Of a DNA stretch of 12,877 nt, positions 5,025 to 12,772 are shown piece by piece. Positions within the stretch are counted from its first letter, which is position 1. Each line of letters opens with the position of its first letter. The stretch covers positions 37,859 to 50,735 of the forward strand of contig NZ_MOMC01000012.1 of the NCBI RefSeq assembly GCF_001983105.1, read 5' to 3'. The position numbers were made by a program, and so were the translations under genes. The notes beneath the pieces were generated by a model. The model was not told the origin of the DNA, did no database searches, and worked only from the letters and a program-made list of their open reading frames with translations. The stretch comes from Pseudofrankia asymbiotica. Its GTDB lineage: Bacteria; Actinomycetota; Actinomycetes; Frankiales; Frankiaceae.

Positions 5025-6338
5025 ATGAGCGCAGACGCCCACGCCCAGGGCGCCGTGGCGGCGGTGGCGCGCCTGCTGCCGGTGTACGGGCAGGTGCAGC
5101 ACTACGCGTGGGGCTCGCCAGACGCGATCTACGACCTGCTCGGTGAGGCGCCCACGGGGCAGCCGGCCGCCGAGCTGTGGCTCGGGACCCATCCGGTCGC
5201 CCCGGCGGAGGTCGACGACGCCGGCCGCCGCCGCCCGGCCGCCGAGCTGATCGGCGCGCTGCCGTTCCTGCTCAAGGTGCTGGCCGCCGAGAAGGCGCTC
5301 TCCCTCCAGGTCCACCCGGACCGGGGGCAGGCCCGCGCCGGCTTCGACGCGGAGCAGCGGGCCGGCATCCCGCTGGACGCGCCGCGGCGCCGCTACCGCG
5401 ACCCCAACCACAAGCCCGAACTGATCGTCGCGCTCACCCCGTTCCGGGCGCTGGCCGGGATCCGCGCGCCAGCGCGGACGCTCGCCGTCATCAGGGCGTT
5501 CGGCGTCGCGGAGCTCTCGGCCGCGTTCCGGCCGCTCGACGCCGACCCCGCCCGCGGCGCGGCCGCCGTCCTGCGCACCCTGCTGACCCTGCCCCGTGAG
5601 CGCGGCCGGGCGCTGGCCGGTGAGCTCACCCGCGCGGCGTCAACCGTGGCGGCCCGCGACGATGGTGACAAGGACGTCGCCCGGGCGGCGGACCTGGTCG
5701 GCCGGCTCGCCGCCGCCCACCCCGGAGACGTCGGCATCGCCGCGGCGCTGCTGCTCAACGACGTCACCCTCAACCCGGGTGAGGCGCTGTTCCAGCCGGC
5801 GAAGCTGCTGCACGCCTATGTCCACGGCGTCGGCATCGAGATCATGGCGACGTCGGACAACGTGCTGCGCGGCGGCCTCACCCCCAAGCACATCGACGTC
5901 GACGAGCTGCTGCGCCTGCTCGACCCGACGCCCTCGGCCGCGCCCGTCCTCACCGCGAAGATCCTGCGGGCCGGCGCGGGTGGGCTGGTGCGCTACTGGC
6001 CGGTGCCCGTCGACGACTTCGTGCTCGCCGAGGCCATCTGCGCCGGCGGCGAGGTCACGTTGAACCGCCCGATGGTGCTGCTCGCCGTCGACGGCACGGT
6101 GGACGTCAGGACCACGAGCGACGCCGCGGCGGCGGCCGGATCCACGGTCGAGCCCGCGTCGGAGGCCGGGCAGGCGGGAAGCGGGACCGGCGACGACCCG
6201 GCCGCCGCGGGCACGTCGATCCGCCTGACCCGCGGGCAGGCGGCGGTGCTCACCGCGCCGGCCACGGTCACGCTGCGCGGCACCGGCCGTGTCTTCGCCG
6301 CCCGCCCCGGCAGCCGGCCAGCCCCTCGGCCGGCCTGA
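5025..6338 (+). CDS. manA: Mannose-6-phosphate isomerase, class I
   Basis: The product is 437 aa, of the type I phosphomannose isomerase family (cupin fold, Zn-dependent), which interconverts fructose-6-phosphate and mannose-6-phosphate in the cytoplasm. The zinc ligands are all visible: Q95 and H97 in LSLQVHPDR, E132 in NHKPELIVAL, and H263 in AKLLHAYVHG. The family signature GIEIMATSDNVLRGGLTPKH (about 270-289) contains the expected active-site Arg (R282). The N-terminal YGQVQHYAWGSPDAI is standard. The start is set by GGGAGAG 8 nt upstream. Between about residues 365 and 400 is a low-complexity Ala/Gly/Ser/Glu insertion (AAAAGSTVEPASEAG...) inside the C-terminal cupin, lengthening a region that is short in most homologues. 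With manB it supplies mannose-1-P for GDP-mannose. Here manA is on the opposite strand from manB, beyond the divergent intergenic region. Downstream it converges with the DUF5719 gene after 47 nt. Confidence 0.95.
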   Translation: MSADAHAQGAVAAVARLLPVYGQVQHYAWGSPDAIYDLLGEAPTGQPAAELWLGTHPVAPAEVDDAGRRRPAAELIGALPFLLKVLAAEKALSLQVHPDRGQARAGFDAEQRAGIPLDAPRRRYRDPNHKPELIVALTPFRALAGIRAPARTLAVIRAFGVAELSAAFRPLDADPARGAAAVLRTLLTLPRERGRALAGELTRAASTVAARDDGDKDVARAADLVGRLAAAHPGDVGIAAALLLNDVTLNPGEALFQPAKLLHAYVHGVGIEIMATSDNVLRGGLTPKHIDVDELLRLLDPTPSAAPVLTAKILRAGAGGLVRYWPVPVDDFVLAEAICAGGEVTLNRPMVLLAVDGTVDVRTTSDAAAAAGSTVEPASEAGQAGSGTGDDPAAAGTSIRLTRGQAAVLTAPATVTLRGTGRVFAARPGSRPAPRPA

Positions 6339-6385
6339 CGACCTCGCTCGAGCCACCTTCCGCCGGCGCGCCGGGCGTCGGTCGC

Positions 6386-8383
6386 CTACCGCGCGGCCGA
6401 CGGGTCCGCGACCAGGACGGCGGGGCCGACGGGATCCGCGGGGACGAGCGGTAGCACCGAGCTGACGGTGCGCAGGCGCGGGCCGTCGGCGCCGGTCTCG
6501 CCGTCCGCGGCGTCCGTGCCAGCTGGCGGTCCGGCCGGTTTCCCGAGCAGCTCCGTCACTCCGACGGGGCCCCCGGAGACGGACAGGACGCCGCCGGAGT
6601 AGCCGGCCGGGAGAGCGACGGCGGCCGTGCCTCCGCCGGGAACCACCACCGTGCGGCCGTCGAGCCGCGCCGTCGCCGGGCCGGCCGGCGCCGCGAGCAG
6701 CAGCTCGCCGGCGGCGCCCGGCGGGACGGGCGGGACGTCCAGATACGGCACCGGCGAGTGGTCCGCGGGCGAGGAACGAGCGGTGGCGGACGCGGCGGCA
6801 CCGGGCGCCTGCCCATCCGCCGGCACCGGTGTGCCGGCGACCCAGACCCCACCATCCGCGTCCGCGCCGCCGCCAGCATCGGCGCCCGAGCCCGAGCCGC
6901 CGGCCGCGCGGACACGGTCCGGAGCGCCGGACGGCAGCCGCAGGCCGGCGACGACCGGGGCCGGGCCCGCCGTCTCGACCAGCACACCGACGGACTCACC
7001 GCGGGGCAGCGTCAGCGGGATCGACGTCGCCTCGCCTCCGGGCACCGCCACGGCGTCGAGGCCGGCCGGACTGGTGGGCCAGCCGCTGGACGTCACCAGG
7101 CGGACGCGGACCCGTGCGTCCGCGGCCGGAGCCGCGACGACCAGCTCGGCGGCGGCCCCACCGGCTCCCGGCGGGGCCAGCACGGGGCCGACCAGCACAG
7201 CCCGGCCCGGCGCGGCCGTGCCGGGGACCGGGACGAGGTCCCAGGCGCCGCCGTCGCTCGGCCGGTCGACCAGCCAGGGCGACACCCGACCGGCCCTGAC
7301 CTCGACGCCGACCACGGCCGCCGCGGCCTCGGGCGCGACGGCCGCGAGGCGCCGGCTCGCGGTCTCACCGGGAGGCACCACGACCTCGGTGACGGTCGGC
7401 GCCCTGCCGGGCGCGAGCGCGTGGACCGCGAGCCGGGCCGGCGCCGAGCCGGGATTCGCCAGGAAGAGAAGCGGATCGTGACCGGCCCCGGTCGCCGGGC
7501 CGGCGAACCAGGTCCAGCCGGCGGACGGCCCGCACAGGTCCCGCACCGGCCCCGCCGCGCCGCCGGGCGCCGTCACCGTCGCCGACAGGTTCGCCACGGT
7601 GCTTCCCCGCAGCGCCACCGGCCGGCCGGAGGAGACCGCGAGCCGCGTCAGCCCGGCCCGGTCGGCCGCCGACAGCTCGGCGAGCGCCGCGAGGCCGGGC
7701 GGAGGCTGCGGCGCCGGGGCCGCGGCGAGCCTGGCGAGCCCGGCCTGCTCCCCGGGCGGCAGCGCCGCGAGCGCGGCCAGCGCCTTCGCGTCCGCCCGCG
7801 ACTTCAGGGCGGACAGCGCCTGGCGGGTCTCCGGCGACAGGCTGGCGAGCCCGGAGAGGTCCGACGGAGCGGGGGGCGGGGCCGCGACCGGCGGTGGCTG
7901 GGCGCCGGGCACCTCCAGGTGGCCTCGGCGCGCGTCGCCGCGCAGCACCGCCGTCGACGGCGGGCGCCACGCCGACGGCCCGTCCGTGCCCGCGGCGTCG
8001 CTGCCCGCCGTCCCCTCGCCCGCCGCTTGGTCGGGCGAACCGCCGTCCTCGCCGCCAGGAGCGCCGCTGCCCTCGCCACCCTCACCGTCGGTGACGAGGG
8101 TCGCGGCGACCTGGCCGCGGGTGTCGGAACGGGCGATGTCGATCCGGGTCGGCGCCCGGCCGGCTGAGCCGAGGTCGGGGCAGACCAGGGCGCGGCTGCT
8201 CGGCGGGGCGCCCACCCGGTAGACGGTCCCGGCGGCGACCGGCTCTCCTGGCGGCGCCAGCATCGGCAGCCTGCCGGGTACCAGCACCGCCGCGGTCACG
8301 ATCGCCGCCGTCCCCGCCACCGAGGCCGTGACCGTCGCGGGCATCGGCCCCCACCGGCGTCGGCGCGTCCCGTCGCCGCTCAT
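6386..8383 (-). CDS. DUF5719-family exported or membrane-anchored protein
   Basis: The product is 665 aa from the ATG at 8383. This start overlaps the stop of the upstream glycosyltransferase gene as ATGA, implying translational coupling. A basic N-terminus (RRRRW, 7-11) is followed by one hydrophobic segment (about 17-36), either a signal anchor or signal peptide, with no other clear membrane span. The rest should be extracytoplasmic. The DUF5719 pattern is visible as paired cysteines (C68 in ALVCPDLGS, C284 in RDLCGPSAGWTWFAGP) and a beta-rich repeat of DPLLFLANPGSAPARLAV type. Low-complexity Gly/Ala/Asp segments lie at about 98-138 and near 500-560. Residues about 176-250 form three helical repeats. 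The family has no known biochemical role. Partnership with the upstream glycosyltransferase is an inference from the overlap. The frame runs further upstream to 8431, but that would extend into the glycosyltransferase gene with no better start. Confidence 0.75.
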   Translation of the reverse strand: MSGDGTRRRRWGPMPATVTASVAGTAAIVTAAVLVPGRLPMLAPPGEPVAAGTVYRVGAPPSSRALVCPDLGSAGRAPTRIDIARSDTRGQVAATLVTDGEGGEGSGAPGGEDGGSPDQAAGEGTAGSDAAGTDGPSAWRPPSTAVLRGDARRGHLEVPGAQPPPVAAPPPAPSDLSGLASLSPETRQALSALKSRADAKALAALAALPPGEQAGLARLAAAPAPQPPPGLAALAELSAADRAGLTRLAVSSGRPVALRGSTVANLSATVTAPGGAAGPVRDLCGPSAGWTWFAGPATGAGHDPLLFLANPGSAPARLAVHALAPGRAPTVTEVVVPPGETASRRLAAVAPEAAAAVVGVEVRAGRVSPWLVDRPSDGGAWDLVPVPGTAAPGRAVLVGPVLAPPGAGGAAAELVVAAPAADARVRVRLVTSSGWPTSPAGLDAVAVPGGEATSIPLTLPRGESVGVLVETAGPAPVVAGLRLPSGAPDRVRAAGGSGSGADAGGGADADGGVWVAGTPVPADGQAPGAAASATARSSPADHSPVPYLDVPPVPPGAAGELLLAAPAGPATARLDGRTVVVPGGGTAAVALPAGYSGGVLSVSGGPVGVTELLGKPAGPPAGTDAADGETGADGPRLRTVSSVLPLVPADPVGPAVLVADPSAAR
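8380..8383 (-). other. ATGA start/stop overlap
   Basis: The TGA of the GT2 gene and the ATG of the DUF5719 gene share the minus-strand sequence ATGA. GGCGGGCGG lies directly before the ATG. This supports termination-reinitiation coupling and decides the DUF5719 start. Confidence 0.7.
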
Positions 8384-11300
8384 CCGCCCGCCGACCAGAC
8401 CGTCGCGCCGCCTCGGCGCCGCCGCCGCCACCAGGTCCCGGCCCAGGTCGACGCCGCGGCCAGTGCCAGGGCGCCGACGATCGCCGCCTCGACGACGACC
8501 AGCGCGCGGTGCGGCGTGTGGTCGTAGCGCACCTGGACCTCGCCCCCCGGGCCCCCGGGCACCTCGAACGCCTGCGCCCAGCCCCAGGCGGCCACAGGGG
8601 TGAGAGGGTGACCCGCCAGGGTCGCCCGCCAGCCGGGGTCCGTCGGTTCCGCCAGCACCAGCAGCCGCCCGGCCGGTCCCGCGGGCAACCGGCCGTCGGA
8701 CGACGTCTCGAAGGACGTCACCGGCGCGCTCGTGCGCGTCTCGGGACCGGAGGCCGCGAGCGCCGTGCCAGGACCCATCGTCACCCGACCGACGGCCGCG
8801 GCGCGGACCGCCGCGACACTGCCCGTCCCTGAGCGGCCCGATTGGCCGGCGGGGCCGGAACGGGCCGCGCCGGCGAGCCCGGGGGGCAGCAACCGCGCCT
8901 CCGCGGCGGCGCCGAGGCCCGGCGTGAGCCGCCAGTAATAGCCGTCGAGCCTGGTCTGGTCACGCTCGAGGTTGTCGGAGGCGTCGAGCGCGCCGGTGAG
9001 CCGGCTGGTCGCGTCGGCCGGGACCTGGGCCGCGTCGCCGGGCCGGGCACCATCCGCCGGAACGAACACGGCTCCGGCGCCGAGTGCCGGGAGCGCCGCG
9101 GCGCCCCAGCCACCACCCACGGTCAGGTCCGCCACGGCGAAGGCCAGGAACTGGGCCGCGGGCCGGGACGAGCCGCCCGCCGCGTCGACGATCGTCGGGC
9201 CGTGACCGCCGGTCAGCGTGTATGTCACGCCGCCGGCCGACGGGCGCAGCACGAGGGTGCGGCCCGCGCCCGGCTGGGCGGCGACCACGGTGTCGTCGAC
9301 GTCGCCGAGCGGGCTCGCGTCGGCCCAGCCGGCCGGATCGGGCGGGGTGCCAAGCGCGCCCGCGGCCCGCGCGAACAGCAGGGCCGGCGCGAGGATGACG
9401 AGCCCGGTGAGCGCCACCGCGCGGCTGTCCGTGAGCCGCCTGGCCGGCGCCGCGCCGCCGGCACCCGCGTCCGCTCGCCCGGTACGTGAGCCCAGTGATG
9501 CCGCCCAGGCGGCCCCGACAGCCCCCAGCAGCGCGGCGGCGGTGAGCGCGTCCTGGCCGGTGACCCAGCCGGCGGCGGCGACCAGCCAACAGGCGCCGAT
9601 CGCGGGCCGCGCGGCGCGGCCGCCGACGGACGCGGCCAGCACACAGGTGAGCACGAACGCGACGACCGCGTACCCGTCACCGCCGCGCGGCGACGGCTCG
9701 TCGACCAGCACGGACAGCACGCCGGCCTTCCCGGCGCGCGCTCCCACCCACAGGGCGGGCAGCAGCGGCGCGCAGCCAGCCGCGACGACGACCGCGACGC
9801 GCCCGGCCCGCCGCCGACCGTGACGCGTGCCCGCGCCCGTCAGGCCGCGGCCGCCGGCGACGCCGGAAGCGCCTGTGCCTGCGGTAGCGCCGGCGGCGCG
9901 CGGGCGGGCGACGAGCGCGCCCGCGACGAGTCCGACGGCGGCGACCAGCAGGAGCCTCGGCGAGCAGGCGACGCCCACGACCAGCGCCGCGGCGAGCTCC
10001 CACACACGCGACCAGCCGTCAGCCGTCTCGCGGATGCCCCGGACGGGCCCTGTCGCGGCTCCTGGGAGCGTGGCGAACAGCCGGACGGCACCCCCGAGAA
10101 TGAGCGGAGCCGTCACGGCGGCGCCCAGCACCGCCAGGTTGCCGGCCAGCGCGGCCGTCGTGACCGGTGGCGCGAACGCGTAGCAGGCCGCCAGGCCGAG
10201 TCGCGCCCACGGCGTCAGCGCGCCTATCGCTCGGGCCGCACGATAGGCGGCGAGCCCTGCGAGGGCCGGAGCGGCGACCAGCAGGACGCGCGCGGCCAGC
10301 TCGGGACGCCCGCCCAGGGCCGACGACAGCGTGGCGAGCAGCGGGGTCCACGAGGGTGCGGGGCCCGGCCCGCCGGGCAGCCCGCCGGCCGGGCCGATCC
10401 AGCCGGACCACACCGCCGCCCACAGATCGGCCGCCCCGGGTGGCAGCGGGACGCCCCGGCCGCCGATCCGGCCCATCCCGGTGAGCGCCCAGCCCGCGGC
10501 CACACCCAGCAGCATGAACAGAAACGCCGGCTGGCTGGACGCACGGGCGGGCGGGCGGGGCACGCGGGCGGCCGCCCGCGGCCGCGGGTCTCCGCCAATG
10601 GTCGAAGTGGCCTCAGCCCGAGCGGTGACGTCCGTAGGCGGCGTCACGTCCGTAGGCGGCGTCACGTCCGTAGGCGGCGTGATGCCAGCAGGTGGGGTGA
10701 CATCGGACGCGGCGGCGACATCAGCAGCAGCGGCGACGTCAGCCGGGCCAGTTACATCGACCGGCGGGAGACCGGGGTGAGGTAGTAGCCCGCGCAACGC
10801 GCGGGCGGGCACCTGGCGTGTCTGGCGGCAGCGCCCGGCCAGCCGCCACAGCCGTGCCGGGTCGGCGAGCACGCTCGCGAGCACGAGCGCCTCGGTCGCC
10901 GCCGCGTGCCCCTGGCCGCGCGCGAGCGCGAGCGCGGCCCGGCCGGCGCCGGCGAGGACCAGGCCGACCACGGCGGTGGGGACGCCCAGCGCGCCGGACT
11001 GCGCGAGCCGGACCCGCAGGGCGTCCGCCCGCTCGACGTGATCGGCCCGCGCGCGGGCCGATGCGCCGCCGCGGAGGCCTTCGGGCTCGGCACCGGCGCC
11101 GCCCCGGGGCGGGGCGGCCATGGCGGGAAGGAGGCGGGCCGATGGGACCGCGACGACGCGCAGCCCGGCGCGCCAGGCGCGCCAGCACAGATCGAGGTCG
11201 TCGGCCCGGCCGGCGAGCGGGTTCGGCCCGTCGAGCAGTCGCCAGGCGTCCGCGCGGACCAGCGCGCCGGCCCGCTCGACGGCCAGCACGTCGCGGACCG

Positions 11301-11898
11301 CGAGGGTGTCGCCCGGCGCGGGCCGGCGCCGCCCGGTCCGGTCCACGGTGACGCCGACCGGGCCGAGTACCGCGGCGCCCGGGTCGAGCGCCGCGCAGGC
11401 GAGCAGGCGGTCGAGCGCGTCCGGCTCCGGCCGGGTGGACCCGTCGAGCAGCCAGACGAACCCACCGTCCGGTGGTGCCGCACCGGCCTGACGCAGGGCT
11501 CGATCGATCGCGCCGGCGGGCGAGGGACCGGCGACCGGGACAGGGACGATCCGGTCCACCGGGCGGATCTGGCCGGCGACGGCCGCGAGCGCGGCGGCCG
11601 GAACGGGTTCCTGGGACGGCTCGCCCCGCACGGGAATGACGACGCCGCGTCCTCTGGAGGAGGCGGGCAACGTCACGACCGCCACGACGACCGGCGACGG
11701 CGAGGTGCCCATGCCGCCGGAAGACTCCCCCAAGCCCGCCGAGCCGGCCTGGACACCCGTGCTCGCCATATCGCCCAAACCGGTCGACGGTCCCAAGCCA
11801 CCCGTGCGTGCGGTTCGGCGCGATGGCGACGAATCGCCCTCGCTGGCCGCGCCCGGCGGAGGTTCGGTTGAGCCCGTCTGGCCCACCGCGGTCTCCAC
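8380..11898 (-). CDS. Large membrane protein with N-terminal GT2-like glycosyltransferase domain
   Basis: The product is 1172 aa. Residues 1-65 are a disordered Ser/Gly/Pro leader. Residues about 68-262 form a GT2 (GT-A fold) domain, recognised by FVWLLDGSTRPEPDALDRLL (147-166) and ADDLDLCWRAWRAGLRV (232-248), the latter matching the 'DvDlgwRa..aG.rv' acceptor-side motif. A hydrophobic segment lies near 304-326. Next come a hexapeptide-repeat linker (383-424), several membrane segments from about 457 onward, a long predicted extracytoplasmic stretch (about 830-1100), and a final membrane helix ending in RRRRRGG. It probably glycosylates or helps export an envelope glycan, but substrate and activity are unknown. 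The metal-binding DxD expected near residue 152 reads DGS, so catalysis is uncertain. The start is unresolved: GTG 11898 is the longest, but GTG 11886 (codon 5) has GGTGGAG 6 nt upstream, and ATG at codon 63 is also possible. It follows whiB by 18 nt. Confidence 0.8.
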   Translation of the reverse strand: METAVGQTGSTEPPPGAASEGDSSPSRRTARTGGLGPSTGLGDMASTGVQAGSAGLGESSGGMGTSPSPVVVAVVTLPASSRGRGVVIPVRGEPSQEPVPAAALAAVAGQIRPVDRIVPVPVAGPSPAGAIDRALRQAGAAPPDGGFVWLLDGSTRPEPDALDRLLACAALDPGAAVLGPVGVTVDRTGRRRPAPGDTLAVRDVLAVERAGALVRADAWRLLDGPNPLAGRADDLDLCWRAWRAGLRVVAVPSARLLPAMAAPPRGGAGAEPEGLRGGASARARADHVERADALRVRLAQSGALGVPTAVVGLVLAGAGRAALALARGQGHAAATEALVLASVLADPARLWRLAGRCRQTRQVPARALRGLLPHPGLPPVDVTGPADVAAAADVAAASDVTPPAGITPPTDVTPPTDVTPPTDVTARAEATSTIGGDPRPRAAARVPRPPARASSQPAFLFMLLGVAAGWALTGMGRIGGRGVPLPPGAADLWAAVWSGWIGPAGGLPGGPGPAPSWTPLLATLSSALGGRPELAARVLLVAAPALAGLAAYRAARAIGALTPWARLGLAACYAFAPPVTTAALAGNLAVLGAAVTAPLILGGAVRLFATLPGAATGPVRGIRETADGWSRVWELAAALVVGVACSPRLLLVAAVGLVAGALVARPRAAGATAGTGASGVAGGRGLTGAGTRHGRRRAGRVAVVVAAGCAPLLPALWVGARAGKAGVLSVLVDEPSPRGGDGYAVVAFVLTCVLAASVGGRAARPAIGACWLVAAAGWVTGQDALTAAALLGAVGAAWAASLGSRTGRADAGAGGAAPARRLTDSRAVALTGLVILAPALLFARAAGALGTPPDPAGWADASPLGDVDDTVVAAQPGAGRTLVLRPSAGGVTYTLTGGHGPTIVDAAGGSSRPAAQFLAFAVADLTVGGGWGAAALPALGAGAVFVPADGARPGDAAQVPADATSRLTGALDASDNLERDQTRLDGYYWRLTPGLGAAAEARLLPPGLAGAARSGPAGQSGRSGTGSVAAVRAAAVGRVTMGPGTALAASGPETRTSAPVTSFETSSDGRLPAGPAGRLLVLAEPTDPGWRATLAGHPLTPVAAWGWAQAFEVPGGPGGEVQVRYDHTPHRALVVVEAAIVGALALAAASTWAGTWWRRRRRGGATVWSAGG
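10627..10752 (-). repeat. 18-bp tandem repeat encoding (TPPTDV)-type hexapeptides in the GT2 protein
   Basis: Seven consecutive 18-bp units run from 10627 to 10752. Those at 10627-10644, 10645-10662 and 10663-10680 are identical apart from the first base (CACGTCCGTAGGCGGCGT type). The next four are diverged (GATGCCAGCAGGTGGGGT and so on). On the minus strand they encode TPPTDV repeats grading into AAAADV and GPADV versions at about residues 383-424, between the GT2 domain and the main membrane domain. Confidence 0.9.
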
Positions 11899-11899
11899 C
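11893..11899 (-). promoter_or_regulatory. Ribosome-binding site favouring an internal GTG start of the GT2 gene
   Basis: The minus strand reads GGTGGAG followed by 6 nt and the GTG at 11886, codon 5 of the longest frame. The GTG at 11898 overlaps this element and has no site of its own. A start at 11886 would lengthen the gap to whiB to 30 nt. Confidence 0.45.
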
Positions 11900-11916
11900 G
11901 GGCGCCCGCGACCGCG

Positions 11917-12759
11917 CTAGACGGCCCGGCGGCGCTGCTTGCGCCGTTCGCGCTCGGACATGCCGCCCCAGATGCCGAACCGCTCATCGTTGGCGAGCGC
12001 GTACTCCAGGCACTCGGTGCGGACCTCGCAGCCGGAGCAGATGCGCTTGGCCTCCCTCGTCGAGCCGCCCTTCTCCGGGAAGAACGCCTCCGGGTCGGTC
12101 TGGGCGCACAGCGCGCGCTCCTGCCAGTCCATGACCTCACCGAGCAGGTCACCCAGCCCGATGTCGATCACCTCGGCGAGCGGCGGACGGCTGGCGTCGC
12201 CGGCGGCGAACGGGTCATGGCCCTGGCCATCACCCGTCACCCCCACCGCGACCAACTCGCCGTCGCCGTCCTCGTCGTCCTCGATGTCGGCGTCGTCGTC
12301 CACGTCGTCCCCGTCGTCCGCGTGCTCGTTGTCCGCGTCGAGGGCGTCGGCCCCGGACGCGGCTCTGGGTACGGCGGCCTCGTCCGCGCACTGGGGGGTG
12401 GTCTGAGCGAGACCAGCCGCGGCGGGCTGAGGCACGCCGCCCGGCGTAAGCGGGATGTCCAGGGGCTCGGGCGCGACCCGGGCGGCGTAGGCCGCCAGGT
12501 CAGCGGGCACGCGCAGCTCGGCGCGGGCGCGCGAGTCCGCTGGCGCCCTGGGCACTGGCGGGCGCGGCATGCCGGGAACGCTGGGCCGCTGCACGAGCGG
12601 CGGCGGCGTCGGCGGCCCGGCCGCGGCGTCGCGGCCATCCGCCAGGTGGTCGACGGGACGTGTGGCATCGGCGAAGACCCGGCCGGGCGCGTGCTCGTCG
12701 GCGCGCGTCCGCAGGCCCACAGGCGGCGTCGCGCGGACACCCGCGTCGGTGTGTTCCAT
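11917..12759 (-). CDS. whiB: WhiB-family [4Fe-4S] transcriptional regulator, WhiB/WhmD (WhiB2) class, with long N-terminal extension
   Basis: The product is 280 aa. The last 70 residues are a textbook WhiB domain of the WhiB/WhmD type: DWQERALCAQTDPEAFFPEK (211-230), four cluster cysteines C218, C241, C244 and C250, the GIWGG turn (262-266), and a basic ERRKQRRRAV end expected to contact DNA. This class controls septation and division in Streptomyces and mycobacteria. Family members are usually 80-130 aa. Here about 210 residues precede the domain: a Pro/Arg-rich part (1-110), then a strongly acidic part (DADNEHADDGDDVDDDADIEDDEDGDGE lies in 141-168). G/C at third positions is kept throughout, so the extension looks genuinely coding. 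The start is ATG 12759 because GGAGGGG stands exactly 6 nt upstream. In-frame ATG 12852 and TTG 12858 have no such site. It is first of an apparent three-gene operon. Confidence 0.88.
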   Translation of the reverse strand: MEHTDAGVRATPPVGLRTRADEHAPGRVFADATRPVDHLADGRDAAAGPPTPPPLVQRPSVPGMPRPPVPRAPADSRARAELRVPADLAAYAARVAPEPLDIPLTPGGVPQPAAAGLAQTTPQCADEAAVPRAASGADALDADNEHADDGDDVDDDADIEDDEDGDGELVAVGVTGDGQGHDPFAAGDASRPPLAEVIDIGLGDLLGEVMDWQERALCAQTDPEAFFPEKGGSTREAKRICSGCEVRTECLEYALANDERFGIWGGMSERERRKQRRRAV

Positions 12760-12765
12760 CAGGGA

Positions 12766-12772
12766 CCCCTCC
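12766..12772 (-). promoter_or_regulatory. Strong ribosome-binding site deciding the whiB start
   Basis: The minus strand reads GGAGGGG, then TCCCTG (6 nt), then ATG at 12759. It is the best Shine-Dalgarno match in the window and argues against the start codons about 90 nt further upstream. Confidence 0.7.

Noticed and set aside
6363..6374. 12-bp perfect palindrome CCGGCGCGCCGG between manA and the DUF5719 gene
   Set aside because: It has no loop and no T-run on either strand, and short GC palindromes are common at this base composition, so I do not call it a terminator.
10627..10752. Possible CRISPR array or regulatory iterons
   Set aside because: The units are contiguous 18-bp repeats with no spacers and stay in frame within a coding region, so a coding tandem repeat explains them.
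9820..10785. Plus-strand open frames of about 320 codons inside the GT2 gene
   Set aside because: Low-complexity Arg/Gly translation, antisense to a membrane protein with plausible hydrophobic segments and a GT2 domain.
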